Below are positions 28,244-41,000 of a DNA stretch of 64,000 nucleotides, piece after piece. Under the pieces are notes generated by a model. That model searched no databases. It was not told the origin of the DNA and saw nothing but the letters and a program-made list of their open reading frames with translations. Position 1 is the first letter of the stretch, and each line of letters starts with the position of its first letter. The DNA comes from Aureicoccus marinus (GTDB lineage Bacteria; Bacteroidota; Bacteroidia; Flavobacteriales; Flavobacteriaceae), in the NCBI RefSeq assembly GCF_002954325.1, contig NZ_MQVX01000001.1, positions 2,409,383 to 2,473,382 on the forward strand. Direction: 5' to 3'. The translations under genes and the position numbers were made by a program.

Positions 28244-30505
28244 ATGAAGTCTTTTTCATTGTTTAGCACCTTTTTGTGTCTGATGGCCTGCCTATTGGGT
28301 GGGTTAAATACAGCTCAGGCGCAAATACTAAACGCCCCGACCCCCGCCGATAACCCCAATCTTCCTGGGAATTCTGCCTGGACGGCCGCCTGTGCGTCCG
28401 ACACCTTTAACGAGTACTTCGTAAACTTTACCTGGAGTCCACCACTAGTGGAAACCGGGAACGAGTTTGTTCTGGAGCTCTCTGATGCCAGTGGAGATTT
28501 TAGCGAAGCCCGTGAATTGGCTAGAGAAGCGGGGATGAACACCACCTTTGATTTCAACTTTCAGTTTGAACTGCCGACCGATGTTCGGGGTCCGGGATAC
28601 CGCCTCCGCGTGCGAAGCACCAGTCCGCCTTTAACGAGCCCTGAATCCGAGGCCTACCCCATGTATTATATCGGTTACAAAGATCCGATTCTAATCAGTC
28701 AAGACGGTAATGGAACCATCCCTTCTGGAGGGATCGTCCCTGTTTGTACCGGTAATGACGTTACCCTGGCTACCCACAACGTCGACGACCCCGGAGCCTA
28801 CGAATACAACTGGTACCGCGATGGGGTTTTGCTTTCAGAAAGAAGCAACAGTATCACCACAGATCAAGCGGGTTCTTACCAGGTCGAAATCGACTACGGA
28901 GCGGCTTGTTCTGGTTCCGCCAACACCTTGTCCAACACCATTGACGTCACCATCACAACACCGGTGGGTATAGCCCTAAATACCCCGGCCCAAACCGCCC
29001 TTTGTAATGGCGATAGCGTACTCTTAGAAGCCAACGTCAACGACGGAGATCTGCTGTATACCTGGTACCGAGATGGAGTAGAGGTCGCTGCCCCGCTTTT
29101 GGGGAACTCAACCTATTTGGTCAGTACCGCTGATTCGGATTTTGAAGGGTCCTATACCGTGGTTGTCGAAGGCACAACCGTGTGTCGTGAAGAGTCTGCG
29201 GCCATTGCCATTACCGCCACCGGAAGCTACGATGGAAGTATAGAAGGAGCCGCTACCCGCCTTGTTCTGCCTGGGGTTGGGCTTACCTTAAATTCAACAA
29301 CTACAGCAGACACCCCCACTTATCAATGGTACAGAAACAACCAACCGGTTACCGGAGAAACGGGCGCTTCCCTCAACCTCAGTGATCCGGGAGAATATTT
29401 TGTGCGAATTACCCAAACCGGTGGAGTTTGTCCACCGAGCAGTTTAGACACCAACAGCATTACCGTGGAAAGTCCGGTGAGTTATGAGCTAGAAATAGTC
29501 CCTTCAAGCGGTTATGCCGCCTGTCAGAGCAATACCGTTACTTTAAGTCTCGATGCTATTCTTGGAGTAGACGGTTCCGGCGGTAGAACAGACTACCGTA
29601 CCGAACTGGAATCCCAGATGACCTGGCAATGGTACCTCGACGGTGCTCCGGTTTCTGGGGCAACCAATACCAGTATTGATTTAATGGACCCGAGCGAAAA
29701 CGGGGTGTATACCTTAGAGGGAACCCTGACAAGTTTTCTTGCTCCGTCTAACGCCCTGGCTATTCAATTAGCTACAGGAGTGCCTCCGGTCATCACGCCG
29801 GACGCCCTTTCTTTTTGCCCAGATGGAGGCAGTATTATCATCAGCTCAGATACCGATTTAACCGGCCTGACTTACGAGTGGACCCTCGACGGAAACAGCC
29901 TGCCCGACACCGGGAATTCACTGGAAGTTAGTGCTGCCGGATCATATCGCCTGGTACTACAGCGCGATGGTTGCACCCAGCCATCCAATGAAGTCGTTCT
30001 CGCCGAAGTGGATGACAGTGGATTAGACGTAGATGCAGAAGACGAAATCCTTGTTCGAGAGGGGAGTAGCAGAACAGTAACCGCCACAGGAGCAGATAGT
30101 TACCAATGGTTTGATCCCAACAGCACTCAAATTTCTTCAACCGATTCTGCCTCGTTCGACACCGCTGGTCAGTATGTTCTAATCGCTACCATTGGAGGAT
30201 GTCAATTTAGCCGTTTTTTCCAGGTACTTCTAGAAGACACTTTTGAACTACCCAACACCATTAGCCCCAATGGAGATGGTTTTAATGATGTGTGGGTGAT
30301 TCCCAACACCTATTCCGGGCGTGGTTCGGTTCGCATTGACCTGATGGACCGACGCGGTCGAATCGTTTACAGCACAAATAACTACCAAAACAACTGGCCC
30401 GAGAGCAGCACAACACTGCCTATGGGAGTCAGTGTTTACTACTACGATATTTCCGAAAACGGAAAAACCAAAAAACGCGGAACCCTAACAGTGGTTCGAA
30501 ACTAA
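28244..30505 (+). CDS. T9SS type B sorting-domain protein with Ig-like repeats
   Basis: A 753-residue exported protein. A signal peptide (LFSTFLCLMACLLGGLNTAQA) is followed by several Ig-like/PKD-type beta-sandwich repeats, each with a Cys and a YxWYRDG-type strand (EYNWYRDGVLLS, LYTWYRDGVEVA, TYQWYRNNQPVT, TWQWYLDGAPVS). The last 85 residues form a gliding-motility type B C-terminal domain: NTISPNGDGFNDVW, then IDLMDRRGRIVY and a final MGVSVYYYDISENGKTKKRGT. This targets the protein to the cell surface through the T9SS. The downstream PorP/SprF gene overlaps its stop by one base (TAATG), fitting the known dependence of type B cargo on a cognate SprF. The ligand is unknown. Confidence 0.9.
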   Translation: MKSFSLFSTFLCLMACLLGGLNTAQAQILNAPTPADNPNLPGNSAWTAACASDTFNEYFVNFTWSPPLVETGNEFVLELSDASGDFSEARELAREAGMNTTFDFNFQFELPTDVRGPGYRLRVRSTSPPLTSPESEAYPMYYIGYKDPILISQDGNGTIPSGGIVPVCTGNDVTLATHNVDDPGAYEYNWYRDGVLLSERSNSITTDQAGSYQVEIDYGAACSGSANTLSNTIDVTITTPVGIALNTPAQTALCNGDSVLLEANVNDGDLLYTWYRDGVEVAAPLLGNSTYLVSTADSDFEGSYTVVVEGTTVCREESAAIAITATGSYDGSIEGAATRLVLPGVGLTLNSTTTADTPTYQWYRNNQPVTGETGASLNLSDPGEYFVRITQTGGVCPPSSLDTNSITVESPVSYELEIVPSSGYAACQSNTVTLSLDAILGVDGSGGRTDYRTELESQMTWQWYLDGAPVSGATNTSIDLMDPSENGVYTLEGTLTSFLAPSNALAIQLATGVPPVITPDALSFCPDGGSIIISSDTDLTGLTYEWTLDGNSLPDTGNSLEVSAAGSYRLVLQRDGCTQPSNEVVLAEVDDSGLDVDAEDEILVREGSSRTVTATGADSYQWFDPNSTQISSTDSASFDTAGQYVLIATIGGCQFSRFFQVLLEDTFELPNTISPNGDGFNDVWVIPNTYSGRGSVRIDLMDRRGRIVYSTNNYQNNWPESSTTLPMGVSVYYYDISENGKTKKRGTLTVVRN

Positions 30506-31998
30506 TGAGAAAGTATTGGGGTATCATATTCGGTGTTTTCTTTCTGGGGATGGCTCATCTTCAGGGGCAGGAGACTGTGGTTGTACCAAGCCTGGATCCA
30601 CCGACGCATAATTTATTGAAGTACGGGGACTTCTGGAATAACCCGGCTTTCGGGCAGGTCCGAAAGACAGAAACTTATTTTCAATTGTATCACAGGAACC
30701 AAAATTTTGGGTTTGAGAACAATTACGAAGCTTACCTGGCCTCGTATTCCGGCATACTCAATCAACAGACCGCCTTTGGGGTTAGCGCCTCACATCAGCG
30801 GCTGGGGATTCTCGACAACAACACCATTATTCTGAATTTCACCAGAGCTATTCGTTTGTCGGACAACAGTCGTCTTGCGCTCGGATTTAATGGTGGCTTT
30901 CGTCAGTTAGGTCTGAGCAGCAGCAGAAGGGTAACCCTGGTTCCCGATCCTTTCTTAGAAAGCATTGCCAATCAGTCCGAATTGATATTAAGTCCAGGAT
31001 TGGTCTTTTCCAGTGGCCGATGGGATTTCGGATTTACCGCTTTTAACCTGGTCCGTTATTCTCTGCAAACCGAACTGGAATCAGAACCCCTGAGCGCTGA
31101 GGCTTTTGCAGGCCAAATACGCTATTTCAAGCCTATTGATAGCTCGAGCTCTTTCTTTGAAGATGCCCAATGGGTGTTCTACGCGCAAGCCATTTCGCCC
31201 AAGGAAGGCGACGCCCAATTAAGCGGATCCCTGGTTCTTGACCTCCCTCAAAAGGGTTGGTTACAAGCTGGATACAACAGTGAATATGGCGGGCATGCCG
31301 GGTTTGGACTGAACCTGTCCAGCAGTCTGCGTTTGTCTTACCTCTTTGAGCAACCGCTCTCCGGGAATCGAGTGAATTTGAGCACTACACACGAAATCGG
31401 TTTGACCTATGCCATCAACAGCAAGAATGCCGATAAGATTCCGGTTAAAAAACCAAAAAGAGAAAAGACACCACGAACGAAGAAAAAGAAACGCCAGCCT
31501 ATTGACGATACTGCCGGTATCGATAGCCTCAAAACCCAACTAGCCGAAACCAATGCCCTCCTCAATGATTTGCTGAAAAGACAGGATTCTCTTGAGAAGA
31601 GAAATGCTCAACTAGAGGACCGCATGGAGGAGCTTCTTGCGCTCCTCAAGAGTGGAAATGGTGGAGTACTTCCAGGAAACATCAAAGAAATCGTACAGCG
31701 ATCAGACAGTGATGATGAAAGCGGATTACAGATTGACAAGTTGAACATCAACGGAAACAAAGTTGGTTTCTACCTGGTGCTTGAAACCTTTGGTTCAAAA
31801 CTTGAAGTCGATGCAGCCCAAGCGCGGTACAAACGAATGGGCGTCAATACCGGGCATTTCTACAACGACGGAAACAACCTGTACTACGTCTACTGGAAGC
31901 GTTTCGAGTCCAGAAGAAAAGCCTTGCAGGCCTTGAGAATTATTAAGAACAGTGATTATCAGGATAAAGCCTGGATTATACAGATGGAAAACAACTAA
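30505..31998 (+). CDS. PorP/SprF family T9SS protein fused to a SPOR domain
   Basis: A 497-residue protein with a signal peptide (GIIFGVFFLGMAHLQG), then a PorP/SprF beta-barrel to about residue 305 (YGDFWNNPAFGQVRKTETY near the start, RLSYLFEQPLSGN, STTHEIGLTYAINSK at the end). Unlike standard family members, which stop there, it continues with a very basic linker (KKPKREKTPRTKKKKRQP), a short coiled coil (about 335-380) and a C-terminal SPOR domain (about 415-497, VGFYLVLETFGSK...YYVYWKRFESRRKALQALR). SprF proteins help secrete and attach type B cargo; SPOR domains bind denuded peptidoglycan glycans. The fusion could link the secretion barrel to the cell wall (inference). Start overlaps the upstream stop by one base. 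Confidence 0.85.
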   Translation: MRKYWGIIFGVFFLGMAHLQGQETVVVPSLDPPTHNLLKYGDFWNNPAFGQVRKTETYFQLYHRNQNFGFENNYEAYLASYSGILNQQTAFGVSASHQRLGILDNNTIILNFTRAIRLSDNSRLALGFNGGFRQLGLSSSRRVTLVPDPFLESIANQSELILSPGLVFSSGRWDFGFTAFNLVRYSLQTELESEPLSAEAFAGQIRYFKPIDSSSSFFEDAQWVFYAQAISPKEGDAQLSGSLVLDLPQKGWLQAGYNSEYGGHAGFGLNLSSSLRLSYLFEQPLSGNRVNLSTTHEIGLTYAINSKNADKIPVKKPKREKTPRTKKKKRQPIDDTAGIDSLKTQLAETNALLNDLLKRQDSLEKRNAQLEDRMEELLALLKSGNGGVLPGNIKEIVQRSDSDDESGLQIDKLNINGNKVGFYLVLETFGSKLEVDAAQARYKRMGVNTGHFYNDGNNLYYVYWKRFESRRKALQALRIIKNSDYQDKAWIIQMENN

Positions 31999-32052
31999 CA
32001 GCAACGGAAGGGAAAAGGAAGGAGCTGAGAGTAACCTAAAGTGCAAATAAGA

Positions 32053-35000
32053 ATGGCCAAACAACTAAGCAACCTTTGGGCGGGGTTCGTACTAACATTA
32101 GTCGTGGTATTTACCGCGAATGGACAGGAGTACAACTCTTTTGAGATTCGATACCAGAATAACATCAAAGGGGACTTAACATTCATCGGCAACCAAATCG
32201 TCAATAGGGACGCAGGAGTAGCGGGGCAGGGGCCAAATGACCCTTACAACAACTTCAGTTCTAACAACAGCAACTACAACAGGGAAACCGGTGGACACTT
32301 CAATTACAACGATTACAAAAACATGCAGTACATCGATGTAGATGCTGATCCCAGCACCTTCTCATCGAGCACCGCTACCTTGAGTTTTCCGAACCCCAGC
32401 TGTAATCTAATTCGCTATGCGGGTTTATATTGGTCCGCGACCTATCCCAGCGAAACAGCCAACGGCTCTTATGATGGCAGCTCCTATTCCGGCAACACTG
32501 TTGCGGTAGGGACTGGGCGCCAAACCGACTTTAATCAGGTAAAATTCATGATTCCCGGTGGAGCCTATGTCGATATTACCGCAGACGAAATTATCTTCGA
32601 CGGTTCGACCAGCGGAGATTCCAGTGTAACCCAAAACAGCCCTTACGCTTGTTATGCAGACGTGACTTCTCTGGTGACCGCCCTGGCCAACCCAGAAGGA
32701 GACTACACCGTAGCCAACATCCGATCCGTAACCGGTTCATTAACTCCTGGTGGGGGTGCTGCCGGTGGATGGACTTTGGTGATCGTCTATGAAAATCCAA
32801 CCCTCCCAGGTCGCCTTATCAGCACCTTTGACGGTTTTGCCCGTGTAAACGGATCGAACTCTGTAGACATCTCCTACAACGGGTTCAACACCATTCCAGC
32901 CGGGCCGGTAAACGCCGATATCGGGGTAGCCAGTTTGGAAGGAGATTACCGCATCAGTGGTGACGGAATGAGTATTCAAGCGGCAAGCAGTGGATCCTTT
33001 ACCACGATTAGTAACGCGACCAATCCCGCAAACAACTTTTTCAACTCCAACATCACCCTCGACGGGGTGGTGACGACAAATCGGAACCCCGCCAGTCAAA
33101 ACACCCTGGGATACGATACGGATATCTTTTTATTGAACAACCCGGCCAACGCGGTAATTCCCAATGGCGAAACCAGCGCCACCTTCCGATTCAGCACCAA
33201 CGGGGATCAGTATTATCCGTTCTTCAACTCCTTCAGTGTCGAAATCATCGAGCCCAATATCGTCCTGGAAAAAAAGGTGGAAGACATTGGAGGTAATGAT
33301 ATTACAGGGTTGGGGGTAAACCTTGGTCAATACCTCGACTATGTGCTTTCCTTTGTAAATACGGGTAATGACGACGCGACCAACTACACCATTCGCGATG
33401 TGCTGCCGATTAATGTTACTCTGGATGAAAGCAACATGAACCTGCCTACAGGAGTCACCTATGTGTACGATGCGGCCAGTCGAGAAATCACTTTTACCAT
33501 CCCAGACAACCTGGTAGAAGAGGGTGATCCTATTTCTGAAATCCGGATGCGGGTAAGGGTTGCTGAAAACTGTTTTGACTTTATTGACGCCTGTACGGAT
33601 CAAATCGAAAATGTCGCTTATTCTACCTATGAAGGGGTTATCAATGACAACCAAATCACCGACGACCCTTCGGTTTCGGATTTTGACGATTGTGGGTTCA
33701 CGACTCCGGGAGCCACCAACTTCCTGCTGGATGACCTCGAAAACTGTAACTACACCCGTACGGTTCAACTCTGTGGAGACGATGTACTGTTGGACGCCGG
33801 AGACAACTTTGACGCCTATGTCTGGGTCCGCGACACCAACGGAGACGGGCAGATCGATGCTGGAGACGAAGTCTTGAACGATGGTGACCCTGACGGAGAC
33901 CCGAGCACACAATTGGTAGACCGTACCGGAACCTATATCGTAAACAAACAAGTTGCGGATCCGTGTAAAGACTTCAACGAGATCATTATCGTCGAGCTCT
34001 TCGGGACTACACAAACCAACCCTATTACCGCCCTTATTAACGATACCTCCAATACGGTTGAAGGCGAAGTAGTCGTCTGTCCGAACGACGGAGAAGAGTT
34101 GCCTCAGGTGTTTTTATGTGGTTTAAATGATGCCGAGCTTATACAAATCAATATCCCTGATGCGGACAGCATTGTTTGGGAACAACTAGACGACACCAGT
34201 TGTAGTGCTGCCACCGCAGACTGCGCCAACCTAAACAATAGTTGTACCTGGAATACGGTTGGAACAGGCAGTGACTTTCTGGCCCAAGATGCCGGGGAGT
34301 ACCGATTGGTGATCAACTACCAAAACGGATGCTTCAGCCGTTTCTATTTCAACATCTTTAAAAACCCGCTTGACCCGCAGTACAACAGCAGTGATATCGT
34401 CTGTACAACACCCGGAAACATAACGGTAACCAATATGCCGGTCGATTACGAGTACCGCTTATTGGACGCCACCACCAGAAATGTGCTGGTCGCCTACCAA
34501 AACAGCCCGAGTTTTGACATTACGACCAACGGAGCCTATGCAGTAGAAATGCGCCAGAGTGGTGTTACTGGGGGTTGTGTGTTCGTTTTAGATAATATTG
34601 GAATCCTCAGCAGAGACTTCCAGGTCGATGTGACTACCAGTGACTCGGATTGTAGTGGGCTAGGGGAGATTTCGATCTCTGTTCTGGATGTCAATCCACA
34701 ATACAGTTATGAGCTCTTCCAGGGAGTGACCTCCTTAGATACTTTTGGGCCGTCCAACGACAACAACCACACGTTTCAGAACCTCAACCCTGGCACTTAT
34801 ACCATTGAGGTAACAACAGACGACGGCTGTAACTTTACAGACACCTATACCATCAACGATGTCACCGACCTTGCCCTGACCGCTCTTACCACCAAAGAAA
34901 TAGATTGTTTGGATGGTGAAATTACCCTTACGGCTACAGGAGGAAACCCCAGTCCGAATTACAACTACGCCATCTGGGCCTTTAACGGAACACCGCTTTA

Positions 35001-38000
35001 TGCCGATGTAGCTTCCATTCCTGGAGGCGCCTACCAATTGAGCAACCTTTTCAGCTTTGATTCGAGTCAGGCAGGGGATTATCAATTCGTGGTCATCGAC
35101 GGAAACAACTGTCCGGCCTTTTCCAATACGGTAAGCATCAGTGTTCAGCCCTCGGTGGACTACACAACCACCCTGACCAATCAGACTTGTTTTGGAGTGG
35201 TTGACGGTAGTTATGCAGTCAATGTGACCAATTCCAACGGGTATACCCTTTCGTATCTGTTGACCTACCCAGACAACAGCACTGTTTCAAATTCCTCTGG
35301 GGTATTTACAGGCCTGCCTCAAGGCGGCTATGTCTTGACCATAACCCAAACCCAAGGAGCGGTTACTTGTGACTTTATTGAAACCTTTTCGATCGGTGGG
35401 CCTACCGCACCAATCAGTGGTGATCTAGCCCTTATTCAGGACTACACCTGCCTGCAAAACGCAACGGTACAAATTCAGAACCCTGCTGGTGGAATTCCTC
35501 CTTACGAATACAGTATTGACGGAATCAACTTCGTGTCTGGATTGGGAAGTGACACCTTCGGAAACCTCATTCCTGGAACTTATAACGGAACCATTCGCGA
35601 TACCAATGGATGTCTGTTTACGACCAATGCCATCGTCATTGATCCCCTGACTCCGCCGAGCGATATGACCTTTACGGCGACCACGCCGACTTGTCCTACA
35701 CAGGAAGCCGATGTCCAAGTGACAGTAGTTGACGGGGAAGCTCCTTTTGTTGTAGAAATCATTTCTCCTGCCGCTGTTTCGGCGACTAGTATTAGTGGAA
35801 ATGTTGCCCAGTTCGACGGGTTGACTCCAGACACTTATTTGTTCCGAGTCACCGATGACAACGGTTGTACGTATGACGAAACCTTCACCCTCAGTCCCGT
35901 TAGCCCTATTCAGGTAACCGGACAGCTCATCAGCAATATTAGTTGTTTAGGAGACAGCGATGGAGCGATTCGCTTTACCGTTTCTGATTTTGTGGCGAGC
36001 TACGACTATGTTCTTAGCGGTCCTTCCGGAAGCTCTGTAACAGGCGAAACCTCTTCCGTTCTCGACTTCACGGGTCTTGCGGCCGGAACCTACACCCTTA
36101 GTGTGACTGATTCGGATTCTGCCTGTACCAACACCGCCTTTGTAACGGTTCAAGCTCCTGCAGCCCCATTAACCCTATCTGCATCGGCGGATCAACCTAC
36201 CTGTTTAGCAGACGGAAATATCAGCCTGAGTTCTACGGGAGGCTGGGGAAGCAACACCTTCGATATTGTTTATCCGGATGGTTTGACCACCGATAGCAAT
36301 GCCACCGGAACATTCAGCTCACTGCCACAAACCGGAACCTATACGGTCTCGGTAACGGATGCCAATGGATGTGTTGTAACAACGACCATTGACCTCAATG
36401 CCCCTGCTGCTCCGGTGCTCAGTGTTACGCCAAACGACTATTGCTACGATGATGGAATCGGCCTGACCTTAACCGCGGCCGTGACCTCCGGTGGAGACGG
36501 CAACTTTGAATACAGTTTGAATGGAGGGGCCTACCAGGCCAGCACGACCTTTTCCGGGCTAACCGCAGGAACGTACTCCGTCAGTGTTCGGGACGGAAAT
36601 GACTGTACCGACACGGTATCCATAACCATCAATCCGGAATTAGAACTCACTGCAAGCGCTGATCCTATTACGGCTTGTGCTACCTCAACAACGGTAAATG
36701 CAAGTGCAAGCGGAGGCGACGGTAATTACGTATACGCCCTGGTGGCGAACGGAGTAACGCCAGTACCTGGAGACTTTGGCACTTCTTCAAGCCTCACGGC
36801 CAACAGTACTGGAGATTTCGATGTTTATGTTCGGGACCAAAACGGGGGTGCCGGATATTGCGAAGTCTCCTTTAATATCACCATAACACAGGATGCCGCG
36901 CTGAGTCTCAGTGTTGTCGAAACCCCTATCCTGTGTAGCGGTGATTTAAATGGATCCCTAGCCTTAATGGCAAGCGGAGGAGAAGCCCCATATGAGTACA
37001 GCAATGATGGAGGAGCAAGCTACCAAAGCGTAAACACCTTCAGCGGCCTGGGGGCCGGAAACTATACCCTGCGCATCCGTGATGCGAACGGTTGTACCCT
37101 GGATCAGGTCTACACCCTAACCGAGCCTTTTACCTTATCGGCTTCTGCGGCAGTCACCGAATTGGCTGAGTGTAATCCGGGAATAGGAGCAGAGGTTCGC
37201 ATTACCAACGCACAAGGAGGAACCGCTCCTTATGAATACAGTTTTGATGGAGGAAGTAACTACGGAAGTAGCGCCATCGCTAACCTTTTGCCGGGTACCC
37301 ACAACCTGCTTATCCGCGATGCCAATGGCTGTACCTTCCCCATGACGCTAACCGTAGAGCCTGAATCCAATGCCCCAACGGTTACTGCAGCAGTAACCTA
37401 TGAGTGCGATGGAGAGGGTGTAATTACCCTTACGCCCAGCAGCGGATCCTTCGATTACACCTACGAACTTGACGGGGTGCTGAATACTCCTGCCTCTTCA
37501 AATGTCTTCACCGATGTCGCACCAGGCAACTACACGGTAACGGTCAATTATACCGTAAACACTCCCCCTTCTCAAAGCACCTTGTTTACGGAAGACTTTG
37601 GAGCTGGAGCCAACACGGCAATTTCGGAAATCGACCCAGTTTACTGCTACGAGCCGCAAGACGGAACAGCGAGTGCTTGTGGTTTTGGAACCAACATCAG
37701 AATCCAGGACGGGGAATACTCCGTAACCAACCTAATCGCGAGCCCTTATGGCTCTTGGAGAAGTCCTAATGACCACAGCGGTCTTGCTTCGGGTCGTTTC
37801 CTGGCCATTAATGTCGGCGGTGTTGCCGGAGTTGGAGGAGTGATCTACCAAAGAACAGGAATTGAAGTGATCCCGAATCAGGATGTCACGATTTCCCTTT
37901 GGGCCTATAACTTACTGCGTGCGGGAAGCGGGGGAGGAGACCCTTCTATCGAAATCCAATTGGTAGACGGCGGCGGAACCGTTATTGCCAGCACCACTAC

Positions 38001-41000
38001 CGGAAACGTGCCTAAGAACAATGACGCAGACGATTGGCACAACTATTCAGTAAGTCTGAATCCAGGGGCAAACACCAACCTGGACATCGTCGTGAGAACC
38101 AATTCAGCGATCACTTCCGGAAACGATATTGCCATTGACGACATTCAGGCTTTTCAGGTTCCTGAGGTCTGTTCATCAGCCCTGACGATCCCGGTCACTG
38201 TTGATCCGGGTAATGCTTTTGGAGCTTCTTTGCTTTCTTCTACCGACATCAGCTGCTTCGGTGGAACTGACGGGGCTATTCGTTTTGAGGTCGAAAACTT
38301 CGACGCGGTGAACGGCTTCGAATACCAAATTAATGGTGGAGGATACTCTGCGGCTCAATTTGCAAGCCCTATTGACTTGACAGGTCTTGCGGCGGGTGCT
38401 TATACCATAGATGTTCGGGATGTGCTGGACAACAGCTGTTCCATCACCCTCAACACCACTTTAACAGAGCCTGCGGCTCTTGCTGTAAGTGCGAGCATCA
38501 CGGATGTTTTGACTTGTGTTAACGGAGGAGCCACCCTGACCGCTTCTGCCACGGGAGGAACTCCTGCCTATGAGTACGAATTACAAGACAACCTTGGAGG
38601 GGTATTGGTCGCCTTCCAAAGCAGCCCCGTTTTTGGTGGCCTTGCCGCGGGTGATTACCTGGTGCGTGTAAGAGACGCCAATGGTTGTATTGATCCCTTG
38701 GATGCCCTGATCACGATCGCGGCCCCTCAAACCCTCAGCTTCAGTTTGGCCGCCACCGCTTGTTATAGTGGGTCTAATGATGCAACTGTTGACGTAACAA
38801 TAACCGGAGGAAACAACGACTACGAATTCCGTTTAAATGGTGGTGCCTGGATAGTTCCCAGCCCGTCAACCGCAACGACCTACAGCTTTGGTTCCTTGGC
38901 CGCGGGCACGTACAGCGTTGAGGTACGGGATGGTTTCGGTTGTGTGGCCGGACCACAAAACATGACCATTGACCCCGTCATTACCGCCAGTACGGATATC
39001 GTTCATTTGAGCTCTTGTGCCAATGGTTCAATCTCGGTTACGGCCAGTGGGGGAGACGGAAACCTGGAATACGCCTTTGTTCCTACAGGAGGTGATCCTA
39101 CAGGGCTCTTTAGCACAACCTCAACCTATACCGTGACAGCCGGCAATGATGGAGACTACGACGTCTATGTTCGCGACAACAATGCGAGCACGCCTTTCTG
39201 TGAATGGATGAGTACCGTTACCATTAACCCGGCCGTTCCGATTGCTTTCACAACCACGCCTAACGACCCTCAGTGTCACGACGGACTAGGCAGTATTGAC
39301 CTAAACATCAGTCTGGTAGCATGCCTTATACCCTGAATATCATTGACTTGGATAACGCAGGCGCTGGTAATCAGACCATTATCAACTACCTGAACTCCAC
39401 CTATACCTTCTATAATCTGCAAGCTGGAGATTATACGGTACAGGTAACGGACAGCTTTGGCTGTACCCTCACGGACACCCCAATCACCGTTAATAACCCA
39501 GACGAGCTAACGGGCTCCGTTTCGGGGATTACTCCTGCTACCTGTGGTGGTCCGGTTTCGGATTTCGGATTTGAATTTGTTGGTTATACCACCACACTCG
39601 GTACCGTTCAGTTTAGTGCCGACGGAGGGGCGACCTGGCCTGCTGGATTTGACAGCACCAACCCGGGTACTTCGGACCGTTTAATGGGCATCGCTTCTGG
39701 AACAACAGTTTACCCGTCTATGCGAACGGTAGATGGATCAGGAAACACCTTGTGCCAAACCGATCTGCCACCCTTTATCATCCCTTACCCCCTGGATGAT
39801 CTCGATATTTCCATTTCGGCGGTCGTCGTAAACTGTAATGACCTGCAGGTTACTGTATTAGGAAGTGAAGGAACGCCAAATTACCAGTATACCTACACCG
39901 ACGACCCGGCCAACTTCAATCCGGCAGCCCCCACCAATCCGTGGACAACACCAGCCCTTGACGGCTCAACCCCTTATGTGTTTACCGGTCTTATCCCAGG
40001 AAGAACCTATGTCTTCTATGTGCGCGACGCGGTCGGTTGTGTGCGAGAGAGTAACGTCAATGTCAACAACCTCATTACCATTCCGCTTGATATCACAACG
40101 GCGGTTACCCCTACTTGTAATGGTGCCAGTACGGGTGAACTGAGCTATGTGGTTACCGATAACCAGGCGCCTTTTGAATCCCAATTCCGTTGGGAATTGT
40201 ACGACATGAGCAGCGGTGCTCCTGTATTGGTGACTGACAGCGGCGGTATTCTGCCTTACGCTTCACCTCAAACGGTCAACATCACTGGCTTGCCCGCTGG
40301 AAACTATTTCTTCCTGGTATGGGAAGTAGATGGTGCTAATGCAGACAGTTGTGTTGGCGCAACAGAAAACACCCTTCTGGAAGAACTGGACCCGCTTACG
40401 GGCACCCCAACAGTTCTTCAAAACATCAGTTGTAACAGCCCCGGTTTGATCCAAATTGTCAATCCTCTGGGCGGTGGAGGAACCTACACCTATACCGTTA
40501 CCGGTCCTGCTCCTTTTGTAACCATTACGGCCACAGGCGATAACCCTATTGAAATCCCGGCGAACTCTCCGGCGGGAAGCTATACCGTTACCATGGAAGA
40601 TCAGTACAGCTGTTCTGTGAATCTGGGTAGCGTAAACCTCACCCTGACCCCAGACCCGACCATCGATAGTGTGGTTGTCGATAACTGTAGTGGACAAGGG
40701 CTAGTCACCGTTACCGCCAGCAGTGCAGCCGCGACCATTTTCTATTCCCTGGATGGAGGAACAAATTTCGTCAACAACGGAGGTGCCTTTACAGGAATTG
40801 CCGCTGGAACCTATACCCTGGTCATTCAAGACAGCAACGGATGTACCGACACGACTACCGTTACGGTACACCCTCCTTTAGAAGCCCAGGTTACCTTGAC
40901 CAAGTTGTTAGATTGTAGCGTGAGTCCTGACGCAGAAATCACCATTGACATGATCAATGGTTCAGGAGATTATGACTACGAACTCAGCGATAGTGGCGGG

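Noticed and set aside
33130..34014. A 294-codon open frame antisense to the giant adhesin
   Set aside because: It is a shadow of the coding bias of the sense gene; its translation has no recognisable domain and no promoter or neighbours.
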